A DNA stretch of 64,000 bases from NCBI GenBank assembly GCA_035276475.1, contig DATELQ010000110.1, positions 62,001 through 126,000 of the forward strand, read 5' to 3'. This document shows positions 1-7,694 of this stretch, in pieces. The first letter of the stretch is position 1. Every line of letters begins with the position of its first letter. Origin of the DNA: DATDFB01 sp035276475 (GTDB lineage: Bacteria; Acidobacteriota; Thermoanaerobaculia; Gp7-AA8). A program made the position numbers and the translations under genes. Below the pieces are notes generated by a model. It ran no database searches. It had not been told where the DNA came from and saw only the letters and a list, made by a program, of their open reading frames with translations.

Positions 1-446
1 GTGCGGATGTAGTCGGGACCGCCGAGGTGCGGGGCGGGGTAGACCTTGACGATGTCGGCGCCCGCTTCCCAGGCGCGGATGATCTCGGTCGGCGTGGCCG
101 CGCCGGCGATGGAGAGGAGGTCGTTCTCGTTCGCGTACTCGATGATCTGGAAGTCGGTATGCGGCGAGACGATGACGTGCGCGCCGGCGCGGCGCGCGAG
201 CGCGGCGTCGTTGGTGCTGCGCACGGTGCCGGCGGCGAGGACGACGTCGGCTTCGGCGTAGCGCGCGACGAGCTTGGCGATGAGCTCGAACGCGTCAGGC
301 GTGGTGAGCGTAACCTCGATGATGCGCACGCCGTTACGGGCATACGCATCCGCCACGGCCTCGGCCGCCTCGGCCGTGTTTTCCCGGACGACGCCGATGA
401 TCTGCTCGCTGCGGGCCTTTTCGAAGAGGGAGGTGCGGAGGGACAT
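1..446 (-). CDS. eda: KDPG/KHG aldolase, C-terminus beyond the window
   Basis: About 148 residues of a class I 2-keto-3-deoxy-6-phosphogluconate / 4-hydroxy-2-oxoglutarate aldolase; the family is usually about 205-215 residues, so the last quarter lies outside the left edge. In the family these enzymes cleave KDPG to pyruvate and glyceraldehyde-3-phosphate (Entner-Doudoroff). Visible here: the general-base glutamate in IIEVTLTT (E44) and the Schiff-base lysine in VKVYPA (K134), with the phosphate-binding GAATPTE segment between them. The SPHTD and AGAAT segments differ slightly from the classical SPG and PGAAT forms. It follows the kinase gene by 9 bp on the same strand. No Shine-Dalgarno is seen; a TAGAAT box ends 6 nt before the ATG, so the gene may also have its own leaderless transcript. 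Confidence 0.87.
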   Translation of the reverse strand, partial: MSLRTSLFEKARSEQIIGVVRENTAEAAEAVADAYARNGVRIIEVTLTTPDAFELIAKLVARYAEADVVLAAGTVRSTNDAALARRAGAHVIVSPHTDFQIIEYANENDLLSIAGAATPTEIIRAWEAGADIVKVYPAPHLGGPDYIR

Positions 447-452
447 GCCCGA

Positions 453-458
453 ATTCTA
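453..458 (-). promoter_or_regulatory. TAGAAT -10-like box for eda
   Basis: Read on the minus strand, TAGAAT lies 6 nt before the eda ATG. Its first three bases are the TAG stop codon of the kinase gene. The spacing fits a leaderless start. No -35 hexamer is visible. Confidence 0.45.
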
Positions 459-2726
459 GTTCAAGCGCGCCGTGAGCATTCTGAACTCCGGCTCCTCGCG
501 AAGAACGTCCAACCGCGGGTCGATATTGATGAACACCAGCCACGCCGAGCGATCCTCGTACGCCTCCTGCAACTTCGCCAGCGCCGCCGCCTTCTCGCCC
601 AGCCCCGCGTAGATGACCGCGATGTCGTACGGCGAGATGTAGCGCGTCTTCGCCTGCTCGGCGAGCATCGTCAGGATCAGCTCCGCCTCCCGCCGCTGGC
701 CCCCGATCGCGCGGGTGTGGCCGAGCATGGCCAGGAGGATCGGCACGCGCTCCGTCTCCAGCGCGAGCTGGAACGCATGCAGCGCTTCCTCGTAGCGGCC
801 CTGCTGGCCCAGGGCCATGCCGCGCCAGGCCTGGGCGGGGATGAACTTCTCGTCGAGCTCCAGCGCCTTCTCGAAGCGGGCGATGGCGGACTCGTAGTCG
901 CGGGCGAAGTAGAACGGCCAGCCGCCGTGCACCACGATGATGCGCGACAGCGGATCGAGGTCCGTCGCCTTCTTCACCTGTTCGAGCGACGCGTCGAACC
1001 GCCCGCGCGCGCAGAGCAGCATGCCGTAGCCGTCGTGCGCCGTCGCGTAGTTCGGGTTCAGCTTGATCGCGCTCACGTACGCCGCCTCCGCCCCCTCCCA
1101 ATCCCACTCGTACCACCACTTCACCGCCGCCAGCGACGCCCACGCCTCCGCCAGCGACCCGTCGATCTTCAGCGCCTGCTCCGCCGCGGCCTTCGCCTTC
1201 GGCATGGCCTCGCGCGGCGGCAGTGGGACGTTCGTCGCCAGCGTCATGTAACTGTCGGCCAGGCCCGCGTACGCGGTGGCGAACGACGGATCGCTCTCGA
1301 TGGCCTCCTGAAAGTGCGCGATCCCCTTCTTCAGACTCTCCTCGGTTCGCTTGTTCCACTGATAGCGTCCCTTGAGATAGAGCTGGTACGCCTCCGTGTT
1401 CGCCGTCGACGTCTTGCGCAGGCGCTTCTTCTCCGCGCCGGTCAGGCGGATGCGCAGCTTCTCGGCGATCTCCTGCGACATCTCCTCCTGCAGCGTGACG
1501 AGGTCGGCGATCTGGCGGTTGTACTGCTCGCCCCAGAGGTGCGCGCCGTCGAGCGAGTCGACCAGCTCGACGTTGATTACGATGCGGTCGCCGACGTGCT
1601 TCACGCGCCCGCTCAGCACCGCGCGCACGCGCAGGTCGCGCCCGACGGCGCGCGGATCGACTTCGCGGCCCTTGTAGCGGAACACCGTGCTGCGCGCCAT
1701 CACCTTGAGCTTCGGCAGTTGCGAGAGCTTGTTGATGACCCCCTCGGTCACGCCGTCGGAGAGGTAATCGGTGTCGGCGTCGGCGCCGCCGTTCTGGAAC
1801 GGCAGGACGGCGATGGAGTCGATGGCCTTCGACTTTCGCGTGCGCGGCCGCGGCAGGAGATCCATGCGCGTCGAGGAGCTCGACGAGATCGCGCGCAGCG
1901 TCAGCGCCAGGTCGCGCGCCGACTGGAACCGCTGCAGCGGATTCTTCTCCACGCACCCTTCGATGACGCGCTGGAACTCCGGCGGCACGGCCTCGGCCAG
2001 CTCATCGCGCGAGACGTCCTCCTTGAGGATCGCCGCGATCGTGGCCGCGCCGGAGCCTCGCTGGAACGGCTTCTTCGACGTGACCATCTCGTAGAGGATG
2101 CAGCCGAGGGAGAAGATGTCGGCGGTGCCGTCGACCGCCTCGCCCTTGAGCTGTTCCGGCGCCATGTACGCGAGCGTCCCGACGATCGTCCCCGGATCGG
2201 TGCGGAACTTCCGCGTCGGCAGGTTTCCGGTGTCCTCGCTGGTGAGGAACGGATCGGTCTGGGCGAGGCCGAAGTCGAGGATCTTGATGCGCCCTTCGCG
2301 CGTGAGGAAGACGTTCTCCGGCTTGAGATCGCGATGGACGACGGCGCGCGAATGCGCGGCGGCCAGCCCCTCGGCGATGTCGGCGCCGATGTCGACGGCG
2401 GTGCGCCACTCGATGATGTCGTTCGAGAGGCGGGCGCGCAGCGTCTCCCCTTCGAGGAGCTCCGTGACGACGAAGAACGTGCCGTCCTGGTCGCCGTAGT
2501 CGAAGATCGAGAGGACGTTCGGGTGCGAGAGCGAGGCGATCGCGCGGGCCTCGCGCTCGAAGCGCGCCAGCGAGTCGGCGTCGCGCGCGGAATCGGGCAG
2601 GAGGACCTTGATGGCCACGTCGCGTCCGAGGCGAGGGTCGCGGCCGCGGTAAACCGCACCCATCCCGCCTTCGCCGAGGAGCGTAAGGACTTCGTAGGGA
2701 CCGACGCGGGATCCTGGCGAGAGCAT
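456..2726 (-). CDS. Ser/Thr protein kinase with TolB-like and TPR domains
   Basis: A 756-residue soluble Hanks-type kinase. The kinase domain (about residues 10-275) has the glycine loop GEGGMG (18-23), the ATP lysine K40, HRDLKPEN with catalytic D133, and DFG at 151-153. Residues about 320-440 (SIAVLPFQ ... LWGEQY) match the TolB-like domain often found behind such kinases, and the rest is helical TPR repeats to about 750. No transmembrane segment is seen, so it is probably cytoplasmic. Substrates cannot be told from the sequence. The start is the ATG giving MLSPGSRVGPYEVL, the usual N-terminus of these kinases; a longer version with 19 more residues would run into the divergent GTPase gene. 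Probably co-transcribed with eda. Confidence 0.92.
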   Translation of the reverse strand: MLSPGSRVGPYEVLTLLGEGGMGAVYRGRDPRLGRDVAIKVLLPDSARDADSLARFEREARAIASLSHPNVLSIFDYGDQDGTFFVVTELLEGETLRARLSNDIIEWRTAVDIGADIAEGLAAAHSRAVVHRDLKPENVFLTREGRIKILDFGLAQTDPFLTSEDTGNLPTRKFRTDPGTIVGTLAYMAPEQLKGEAVDGTADIFSLGCILYEMVTSKKPFQRGSGAATIAAILKEDVSRDELAEAVPPEFQRVIEGCVEKNPLQRFQSARDLALTLRAISSSSSTRMDLLPRPRTRKSKAIDSIAVLPFQNGGADADTDYLSDGVTEGVINKLSQLPKLKVMARSTVFRYKGREVDPRAVGRDLRVRAVLSGRVKHVGDRIVINVELVDSLDGAHLWGEQYNRQIADLVTLQEEMSQEIAEKLRIRLTGAEKKRLRKTSTANTEAYQLYLKGRYQWNKRTEESLKKGIAHFQEAIESDPSFATAYAGLADSYMTLATNVPLPPREAMPKAKAAAEQALKIDGSLAEAWASLAAVKWWYEWDWEGAEAAYVSAIKLNPNYATAHDGYGMLLCARGRFDASLEQVKKATDLDPLSRIIVVHGGWPFYFARDYESAIARFEKALELDEKFIPAQAWRGMALGQQGRYEEALHAFQLALETERVPILLAMLGHTRAIGGQRREAELILTMLAEQAKTRYISPYDIAVIYAGLGEKAAALAKLQEAYEDRSAWLVFINIDPRLDVLREEPEFRMLTARLN

Positions 2727-2743
2727 GCCGAGCGGTCCAATGC

Positions 2744-2749
2744 TAATCT
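2744..2749 (+). promoter_or_regulatory. TAATCT -10-like box for the MglA-type GTPase
   Basis: TAATCT ends 8 nt before the ATG at 2758 and there is no Shine-Dalgarno, consistent with a leaderless start. On the other strand TAGCAT (2745-2740) overlaps it and lies 13 nt before the kinase ATG, so one short AT patch may drive both genes. Confidence 0.4.
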
Positions 2750-2757
2750 TTTCCGCA

Positions 2758-3675
2758 ATGGTCCTCATTAACAAAGCGATCAACGAAGTAACGGTGAAGC
2801 TCGTCTACTACGGACCCGGTCTGTGCGGGAAGACGACCAACCTGGAGAAGATCTACGGCAACCCGAAACTCGAGAACAAAGGGAAGATGATCTCGATGTC
2901 GACGGAGACGGACCGGACGCTCTTCTTCGACTTCATGCCGATGGAGCTCGGCACGATCGCCGGCCAGAAAGTGCGGGTGCAGCTCTATACCGTGCCGGGG
3001 CAGGTCTTCTACGACGCCACGCGCAAGCTCGTGCTCCGCGGCGCGGACGGCGTCGTCTTCGTGGCCGACTCGCAGTCGTCGATGCGCGAGTCGAACCTCG
3101 ACTCGCTCGAGAACCTGAAGACCAACCTGCACATCAACCGCATCGATCCGCAGAAGATCGCGCTCGTCTTCCAGTACAACAAGCGCGACCTGCCGAACGT
3201 CGACAGCGTCGACGACATGAACGCGTACCTGCATCCCGATGGTGTGCCGGTCGTCGAGGCGGCGGCGATCAACGGCACGGGCGTGACGGCGACGCTGCGC
3301 GCGGCGGTGGCGCGGATCCTCGACAACCTGAAGAAAGGCGTCGACACGACGCTGCACGAGGAGCCGGAGCTGGCGCCGCCGGACATGAGCGTGGGCCTCT
3401 CGGGCGCGGCGAAAGCCGACCCGTTCGCGCCGGTCGATGTTGACGTTGAAGTCGACGAAGAGCCGTTCGATGCCGATGTGGCCGTGGCGGTCGCCGAGGA
3501 GACGGAAGACCCGTTTGCGGCGCCGGCGGCGGAGATCCACGACAGCGGCGCCGAGCGCGCGGAGCTCGAGGCGATGCTGGCGGGGGCGCACGAGGTCGTG
3601 GTGTCGCTCGAGGACGCGCTGGAAAAAGCGCGCGACCACGAACGGCGGCTCGCGGATAAACTCGGCGCGCTTTGA
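2758..3675 (+). CDS. mglA: MglA-type small GTPase with a C-terminal extension
   Basis: 305 residues. The first 195 or so form a Ras-like GTPase of the MglA family: P-loop GPGLCGKT (19-26), the MglA-type switch II text TVPGQVFY, and NKRDLP for guanine specificity. MglA of Myxococcus controls cell polarity and motility; what it does here is not shown by the sequence. The remaining 110 residues are an acidic, low-complexity linker followed by a charged helix likely to form a coiled coil (about 265-305), absent from ordinary MglA proteins of about 195 residues. No gliding genes or MglB partner lie nearby. The next gene, a methyltransferase, overlaps it by 4 bp, placing it at the head of the bacillithiol operon. 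Confidence 0.85.
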   Translation: MVLINKAINEVTVKLVYYGPGLCGKTTNLEKIYGNPKLENKGKMISMSTETDRTLFFDFMPMELGTIAGQKVRVQLYTVPGQVFYDATRKLVLRGADGVVFVADSQSSMRESNLDSLENLKTNLHINRIDPQKIALVFQYNKRDLPNVDSVDDMNAYLHPDGVPVVEAAAINGTGVTATLRAAVARILDNLKKGVDTTLHEEPELAPPDMSVGLSGAAKADPFAPVDVDVEVDEEPFDADVAVAVAEETEDPFAAPAAEIHDSGAERAELEAMLAGAHEVVVSLEDALEKARDHERRLADKLGAL

Positions 3676-4373
3676 CCTGGTTTCTCGAATGGTTCGGCGA
3701 GGAGTACCTCGAGCTCTACTCGCATCGTGACGACGACGAGGCGAAGCAGCAGGTCGCCTTTTTCCGGGAGCACTGCGGCGCCGTGCGCGGGCCGCTCCTC
3801 GACCTCGCCTGCGGCAAGGGGCGGCACATCGCCGAGCTGCGCGCCGCGGGCTACGACGCCGTCGGCTGCGACCTCTCCTTCGTGATGCTGCGCACCGGCC
3901 GCGCCGAGTATGGGCCGCTCCCGGTGGCCCGCGCGGACATGCGCGCGCTGCCGTTCTGCACGTCGAGCTTCGCGGGTCTCGTGAGCTTCTTCACGTCGTT
4001 CGGCTACTTCTCGAACGAGGAGGAGAACGTCGCCGTCGTGCACGAGATGGCGCGCGTGCTGGAGAGGGGCGCGGTCTTCCTCTTCGACTATCTCAATCTG
4101 CACCGCGAGCTGGACAAGCTCGTGCAGCGGGAGACGCGCGGCGACGTGACGATCGAGCGGTGGTTCGACTCGCAGGACCGCTCGTTCAACAAACGGATAA
4201 CAATCGGACAAAAGCGCTACCTAGAGCGCGTTCGCGGATACGATCTCGACGAGATCTCGATGATGTTCACGACGGCGGGCCTGACGATTCGCGCCGCGTT
4301 CGGCGACTTCCTCGGCGCGCCGTTCGAGACGAGCTCGCCGCGGCTCATCGTGGTGGGGACGAAGAATCGATGA
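3672..4373 (+). CDS. class I SAM-dependent methyltransferase
   Basis: 233 residues. Motif I is LLDLACGKGRH (about 43-53), followed by the acidic residue of VGCDLSFVML, typical of the Methyltransf_11/25 type; the substrate is unknown. The start appears to be TTG, with TTGA overlapping the TGA of the GTPase gene; no ATG nearby keeps the N-terminal segment. It is followed by an ATGA overlap with bshC, so it should be translated together with the bacillithiol genes. It could act on a metabolite of that pathway, but that is only inferred from position. Confidence 0.85.
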   Translation: MTWFLEWFGEEYLELYSHRDDDEAKQQVAFFREHCGAVRGPLLDLACGKGRHIAELRAAGYDAVGCDLSFVMLRTGRAEYGPLPVARADMRALPFCTSSFAGLVSFFTSFGYFSNEEENVAVVHEMARVLERGAVFLFDYLNLHRELDKLVQRETRGDVTIERWFDSQDRSFNKRITIGQKRYLERVRGYDLDEISMMFTTAGLTIRAAFGDFLGAPFETSSPRLIVVGTKNR

Positions 4374-5857
4374 CGCTTCAGTTCCCGCTGGCCGCCTACC
4401 CCGGCTTCAACCGGTTCGTCCTCGACTGGCTCGGCGGCGACGCGAGGTTTCTTTGTCGAGGCACCACCCCGGTAGGGGCGCACGGCGTGCGCCCTCAAGA
4501 GCTGGCCGACGCGCTGATCGAATCCAACAAACGCTGGGGCCTCTTCGTCGGCGACGACGTGAAACGCTGGCAAAACGGCGAAGGCGTGACCGTCATCGCC
4601 GGCCAGCAGACCGGCTTCGCCGGCGGCCCGCTCTACACGCTCGTGAAGATCGCAACGCTTCTGAGGATGAAGCGCGACAACGAGGCGCGGGGCATCCCCA
4701 CGACCGTTTTCTTCTGGCTCGCAACCGAGGACCACGACTTCGCCGAGGTGGCGAGCATCGCCTTTCCGTCGGGCGACGCGCGGGCGCAGCGCGACCTCGT
4801 CTACCTCCGCGCCGCGCGCGCCGTGGAGACGCGCGACGTCGTAGGGCCGCAGCCGGTGCCGCCGGTGCTCGTCGACGAGCTCCTGGCCTTCTTCGACATG
4901 CCGCGTCCGTCGTGGCTGCGCGAAGGGATCTCTTTCCGCGACTCCTTCGCGGAATTGATCGCCAGCGTTTTCCCACGCGACGTCGTGCTCGTCGACGCGT
5001 TGCTGCCGGAACTGCGGCGGGCGGGGGCGCCGCTGTTCGAAGCAATTTTCGAAAAACGCGATGCCATCCAGCACGCTCTCGCCACGCGCGCTGCGGAACT
5101 CGAACAAGCCGGCTACACACCGCAGGTCGCGCCGCGCGAGAACGGGCAGTACACGCTGCTTTACGCCATCGACGATCGCGGGAATCGCGACATCACGGAG
5201 ATCCCCGTCGAACCGGAGCGCACGTCCACTTCCGCCCTCAGCCGCCCGCTGCTGCAAGCCGCCGTGCTGCAGCCGGACGTCTTCGTCGGCGGGCCGGCCG
5301 AGGTCGCGTACTACGCGCAGATCGCGCCGCTGCACGAAATGCTCGGCCTGGCCATGCCGCGCGTCGCCCTGCGCGCGCACGCGCTCGTCGCGCCGAAGCG
5401 CATCTGCCGCGCGTTCGGGCGCTACGACATCAAGCCCGAGGAAATCTTTACGAGCGCCGAGGAGCTCTTGGCTGACCGCGAGCCGCAAGGCGTCGCGAAA
5501 ATTCGCGACGCGGCGGAGAGAGGCCGCAAGCAGCTCGCCGAGGTCTTCACGGAGATCGGCGACGTCGCGCTCCCCGCCGATCACGCCATTGCACGGAGAG
5601 TCAGCCGTTCCATCGGTCACATCGAGTACCACTTCGACAAGCTCGCCGAGCGCGCCACGCGCGCGCTCGTGCACAAGGACCGCGAGCGCTACGCCGCGGC
5701 GCGCGAGCTCGTAGCCACACTCTTTCCCGACCGCCACGTGCAGGACCGCATCGTCGGCTGGTTTGCGCAGTGGAACGAGTCGGGCGACCATCTCATCGAG
5801 CGCTTGATCGAAGAGATCGAGCCCGACAGCGACGTCTGCAGGATCGTGACGCTATGA
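4370..5857 (+). CDS. bshC: bacillithiol biosynthesis cysteine-adding enzyme
   Basis: 495 residues, near the usual BshC size. BshC joins cysteine to glucosaminyl-malate, the last step of bacillithiol synthesis. Family text seen: VIAGQQTGFAGGPLYTLVKI (about 83-102), FWLATEDHDFAEV, and ENGQYTLLY. It overlaps the methyltransferase stop (ATGA) and bshB1 start (ATGA), giving the gene order C-B-A. Oddity: residues about 29-42 (RGTTPVGAHGVRP) have no counterpart I recognise in BshC and are encoded by a palindrome (4474-4495), which looks like an in-frame insertion of a small repeat. Confidence 0.92.
   Translation: MTLQFPLAAYPGFNRFVLDWLGGDARFLCRGTTPVGAHGVRPQELADALIESNKRWGLFVGDDVKRWQNGEGVTVIAGQQTGFAGGPLYTLVKIATLLRMKRDNEARGIPTTVFFWLATEDHDFAEVASIAFPSGDARAQRDLVYLRAARAVETRDVVGPQPVPPVLVDELLAFFDMPRPSWLREGISFRDSFAELIASVFPRDVVLVDALLPELRRAGAPLFEAIFEKRDAIQHALATRAAELEQAGYTPQVAPRENGQYTLLYAIDDRGNRDITEIPVEPERTSTSALSRPLLQAAVLQPDVFVGGPAEVAYYAQIAPLHEMLGLAMPRVALRAHALVAPKRICRAFGRYDIKPEEIFTSAEELLADREPQGVAKIRDAAERGRKQLAEVFTEIGDVALPADHAIARRVSRSIGHIEYHFDKLAERATRALVHKDRERYAAARELVATLFPDRHVQDRIVGWFAQWNESGDHLIERLIEEIEPDSDVCRIVTL
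4474..4495. repeat. palindromic element embedded in bshC
   Basis: A 22-bp imperfect palindrome with arms AGGGGCGCAC and GTGCGCCCT around GGC. It keeps the bshC frame and encodes part of a segment, TTPVGAHGVRP, that looks foreign to the enzyme. Confidence 0.6.
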
Positions 5858-6573
5858 CAACCGTCGACGCCATTTTCTTCGACGCCCACCCCGACGACAT
5901 CGAGCTCTCCTGCGGCGGCACGATCGTCAGCTTCGTCAGCCGCGGCCTCGAGGTCGGCATCATCGACCTCACCAGCGGCGAGATGGGAACGCGCGGCACG
6001 CCCGAGACGCGCCGCCGCGAGGCCTCCGCCTCGGCCGAAATCCTCGGTGCCTCCTTCCGCGAGCAGCTCGACTTCGGCGACGGCAACCTCCGTACCGGCC
6101 GCGAGGAAGAGCTGCAGATCATCGACGTCGTACGCAAGTACCGCCCGAAAATCATCTTCGCGCCGTGGCCCGACGAGCGCCATCCCGATCACGCCCGCGC
6201 CGGGCGCCTCATCACCGAGGCGTCGTTCTACTCGGGGCTGCGCGCGCTGGAGAGGGGCGCCGCCGCGCACCGGCCGCAGGCCACGATTTACTACCTGCAG
6301 AACTACCTTCCGCCGCTCAGCTTCGTCGTCGACGTGTCGAAGGCGTGGCCGACGAAGATGCGCGCGATCGGCGCGTTCGAGTCGCAGTTCTACAACCCGA
6401 ACTCGACCGAGCCGGAGACATTCATCGCCAAGAAATCGTTCCTCGACATGATCGAGGCGCGCGGCCGCCACTTCGGCGCGCTCATCGGCGCGGAGTACGG
6501 CGAGGCCTACGTGACGAAGCAGCCGCCGAAGATCGACGACGTGATCGCGGCGTACAGCGGGAGGGAACCGTGA
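5854..6573 (+). CDS. bshB1: bacillithiol pathway N-acetylglucosaminyl-malate deacetylase
   Basis: 239 residues of the PIG-L/LmbE zinc deacetylase family. Zinc motif AHPDDIEL near the N-terminus (H12, D14, D15) and the downstream ERHPDH histidine pair are intact. BshB1 removes acetyl from GlcNAc-malate, giving GlcN-malate for BshC. ATGA overlap with bshC and GTGA overlap with bshA indicate coupled translation. Assignment to BshB rather than another PIG-L enzyme rests on its place between bshC and bshA. Confidence 0.92.
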   Translation: MTTVDAIFFDAHPDDIELSCGGTIVSFVSRGLEVGIIDLTSGEMGTRGTPETRRREASASAEILGASFREQLDFGDGNLRTGREEELQIIDVVRKYRPKIIFAPWPDERHPDHARAGRLITEASFYSGLRALERGAAAHRPQATIYYLQNYLPPLSFVVDVSKAWPTKMRAIGAFESQFYNPNSTEPETFIAKKSFLDMIEARGRHFGALIGAEYGEAYVTKQPPKIDDVIAAYSGREP

Positions 6574-7694
6574 GAATCGGCATCACCTGCTATCCCACCT
6601 TCGGCGGCTCCGGCGTCGTGGCCACGGAGCTCGGCATCGCCCTGGCCAAGATGGGCGACGACGTTCACTTCATCAGCTACGCGCCGCCGTCGCGGCTCAA
6701 CATCCTCCACGAGCGCGTGCGCTTCCACGAAGTCACGGTCACGCCGTATCCGCTCTTCGATCCGTTCCCGCCGTACACGCTGGCGCTGGCGACGAAGATG
6801 GCGGAGATCGCCGAGTACGAGCGCCTCGACGTGCTGCACGTGCACTACGCGATTCCGCACGCCATCAGCGCCCACCTGGCCCGCGAGATCCTCGGCGACC
6901 GGATGCGCTTCGTGACCACGCTTCACGGCACCGACATCACCCTCGTCGGGCGCGACGCGTCGTACCTCCCGATCACGAAGTTCGGCATCGAAGTCTCCGA
7001 CGGCGTTACGGCCGTGTCGCGCTGGCTGCGCGACGAGACGGAGAAGAACTTCGGCACGAAGAAGGAGATCGCCGTCATCCCGAACTTCGTCGACCCCCTG
7101 CGCTTCCAGCGCCACGAGAGCGCCTTCTGCCACCTCTTCGGAGACGCCGGCGACCGCCTCCTTTGCCACGTCTCGAACTTCCGCCCGGTGAAGCGGATCA
7201 TGGACGTGCTGGCGGTCTTCGAGCGCGTGCTGCGGGTGATCCCGAGCCGCCTGGTGATGATCGGCGACGGCCCCGACCGCTCGAAGGCGGAGGCCTTCTG
7301 CCGTCAACATCATTTGAAGGACCGCGTCTTTTTCCTAGGCAATGTTCCGAATCTCGAAGAGATCGTCGGCGCCAGCGACGTGTTCCTGCTGCCGAGCGAG
7401 CACGAGTCGTTCGGCATGGCTGCGCTCGAGGCGATGGCGTCGGAGGTGCCGGTCATCGCCACGCGCGCGGGCGGGCTGCCCGAGGTCGTGGTCGACGGCG
7501 AGACCGGGTACCTGCTGCCCGTCGGCGACGTCGACTCCATGGCCGAGCGCGCGATCGCCATCCTCTCCGACAAGGTCCTGCAGCGCCGCCTCGGACGCGC
7601 GGCGCGCGCGCTGGCCGAGGAGCAGTTCAACGTGAATCGCGTCGTGCCGATGTACCGCGAGTTCTATGAAAAGTTCTTGGTTCTTCGTTCTTAG
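6570..7694 (+). CDS. bshA: N-acetyl-alpha-D-glucosaminyl L-malate synthase
   Basis: 374 residues, GT4 family. BshA makes GlcNAc-malate from UDP-GlcNAc and L-malate, the first step of bacillithiol synthesis. Seen: N-terminal ITCYPTFGGSGVVATELG, LHGTDITLVG, PNFVDPLRF and the sugar-nucleotide motif EHESFGMAALEAMA. GTG start chosen because it overlaps the bshB1 stop (GTGA) and has GGGAGG a few bases upstream. Its stop codon lies in a run of 7-bp repeats (7674-7708) and the next gene starts inside its last 29 bp. Together with bshC and bshB1 this is a complete bacillithiol pathway. Confidence 0.94.
   Translation: MRIGITCYPTFGGSGVVATELGIALAKMGDDVHFISYAPPSRLNILHERVRFHEVTVTPYPLFDPFPPYTLALATKMAEIAEYERLDVLHVHYAIPHAISAHLAREILGDRMRFVTTLHGTDITLVGRDASYLPITKFGIEVSDGVTAVSRWLRDETEKNFGTKKEIAVIPNFVDPLRFQRHESAFCHLFGDAGDRLLCHVSNFRPVKRIMDVLAVFERVLRVIPSRLVMIGDGPDRSKAEAFCRQHHLKDRVFFLGNVPNLEEIVGASDVFLLPSEHESFGMAALEAMASEVPVIATRAGGLPEVVVDGETGYLLPVGDVDSMAERAIAILSDKVLQRRLGRAARALAEEQFNVNRVVPMYREFYEKFLVLRS

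Noticed and set aside
27..2771. 914-residue open frame antisense to the kinase
   Set aside because: Arg/Asp/His-rich text typical of the complement of a GC-rich gene; the opposite strand encodes a clear kinase.
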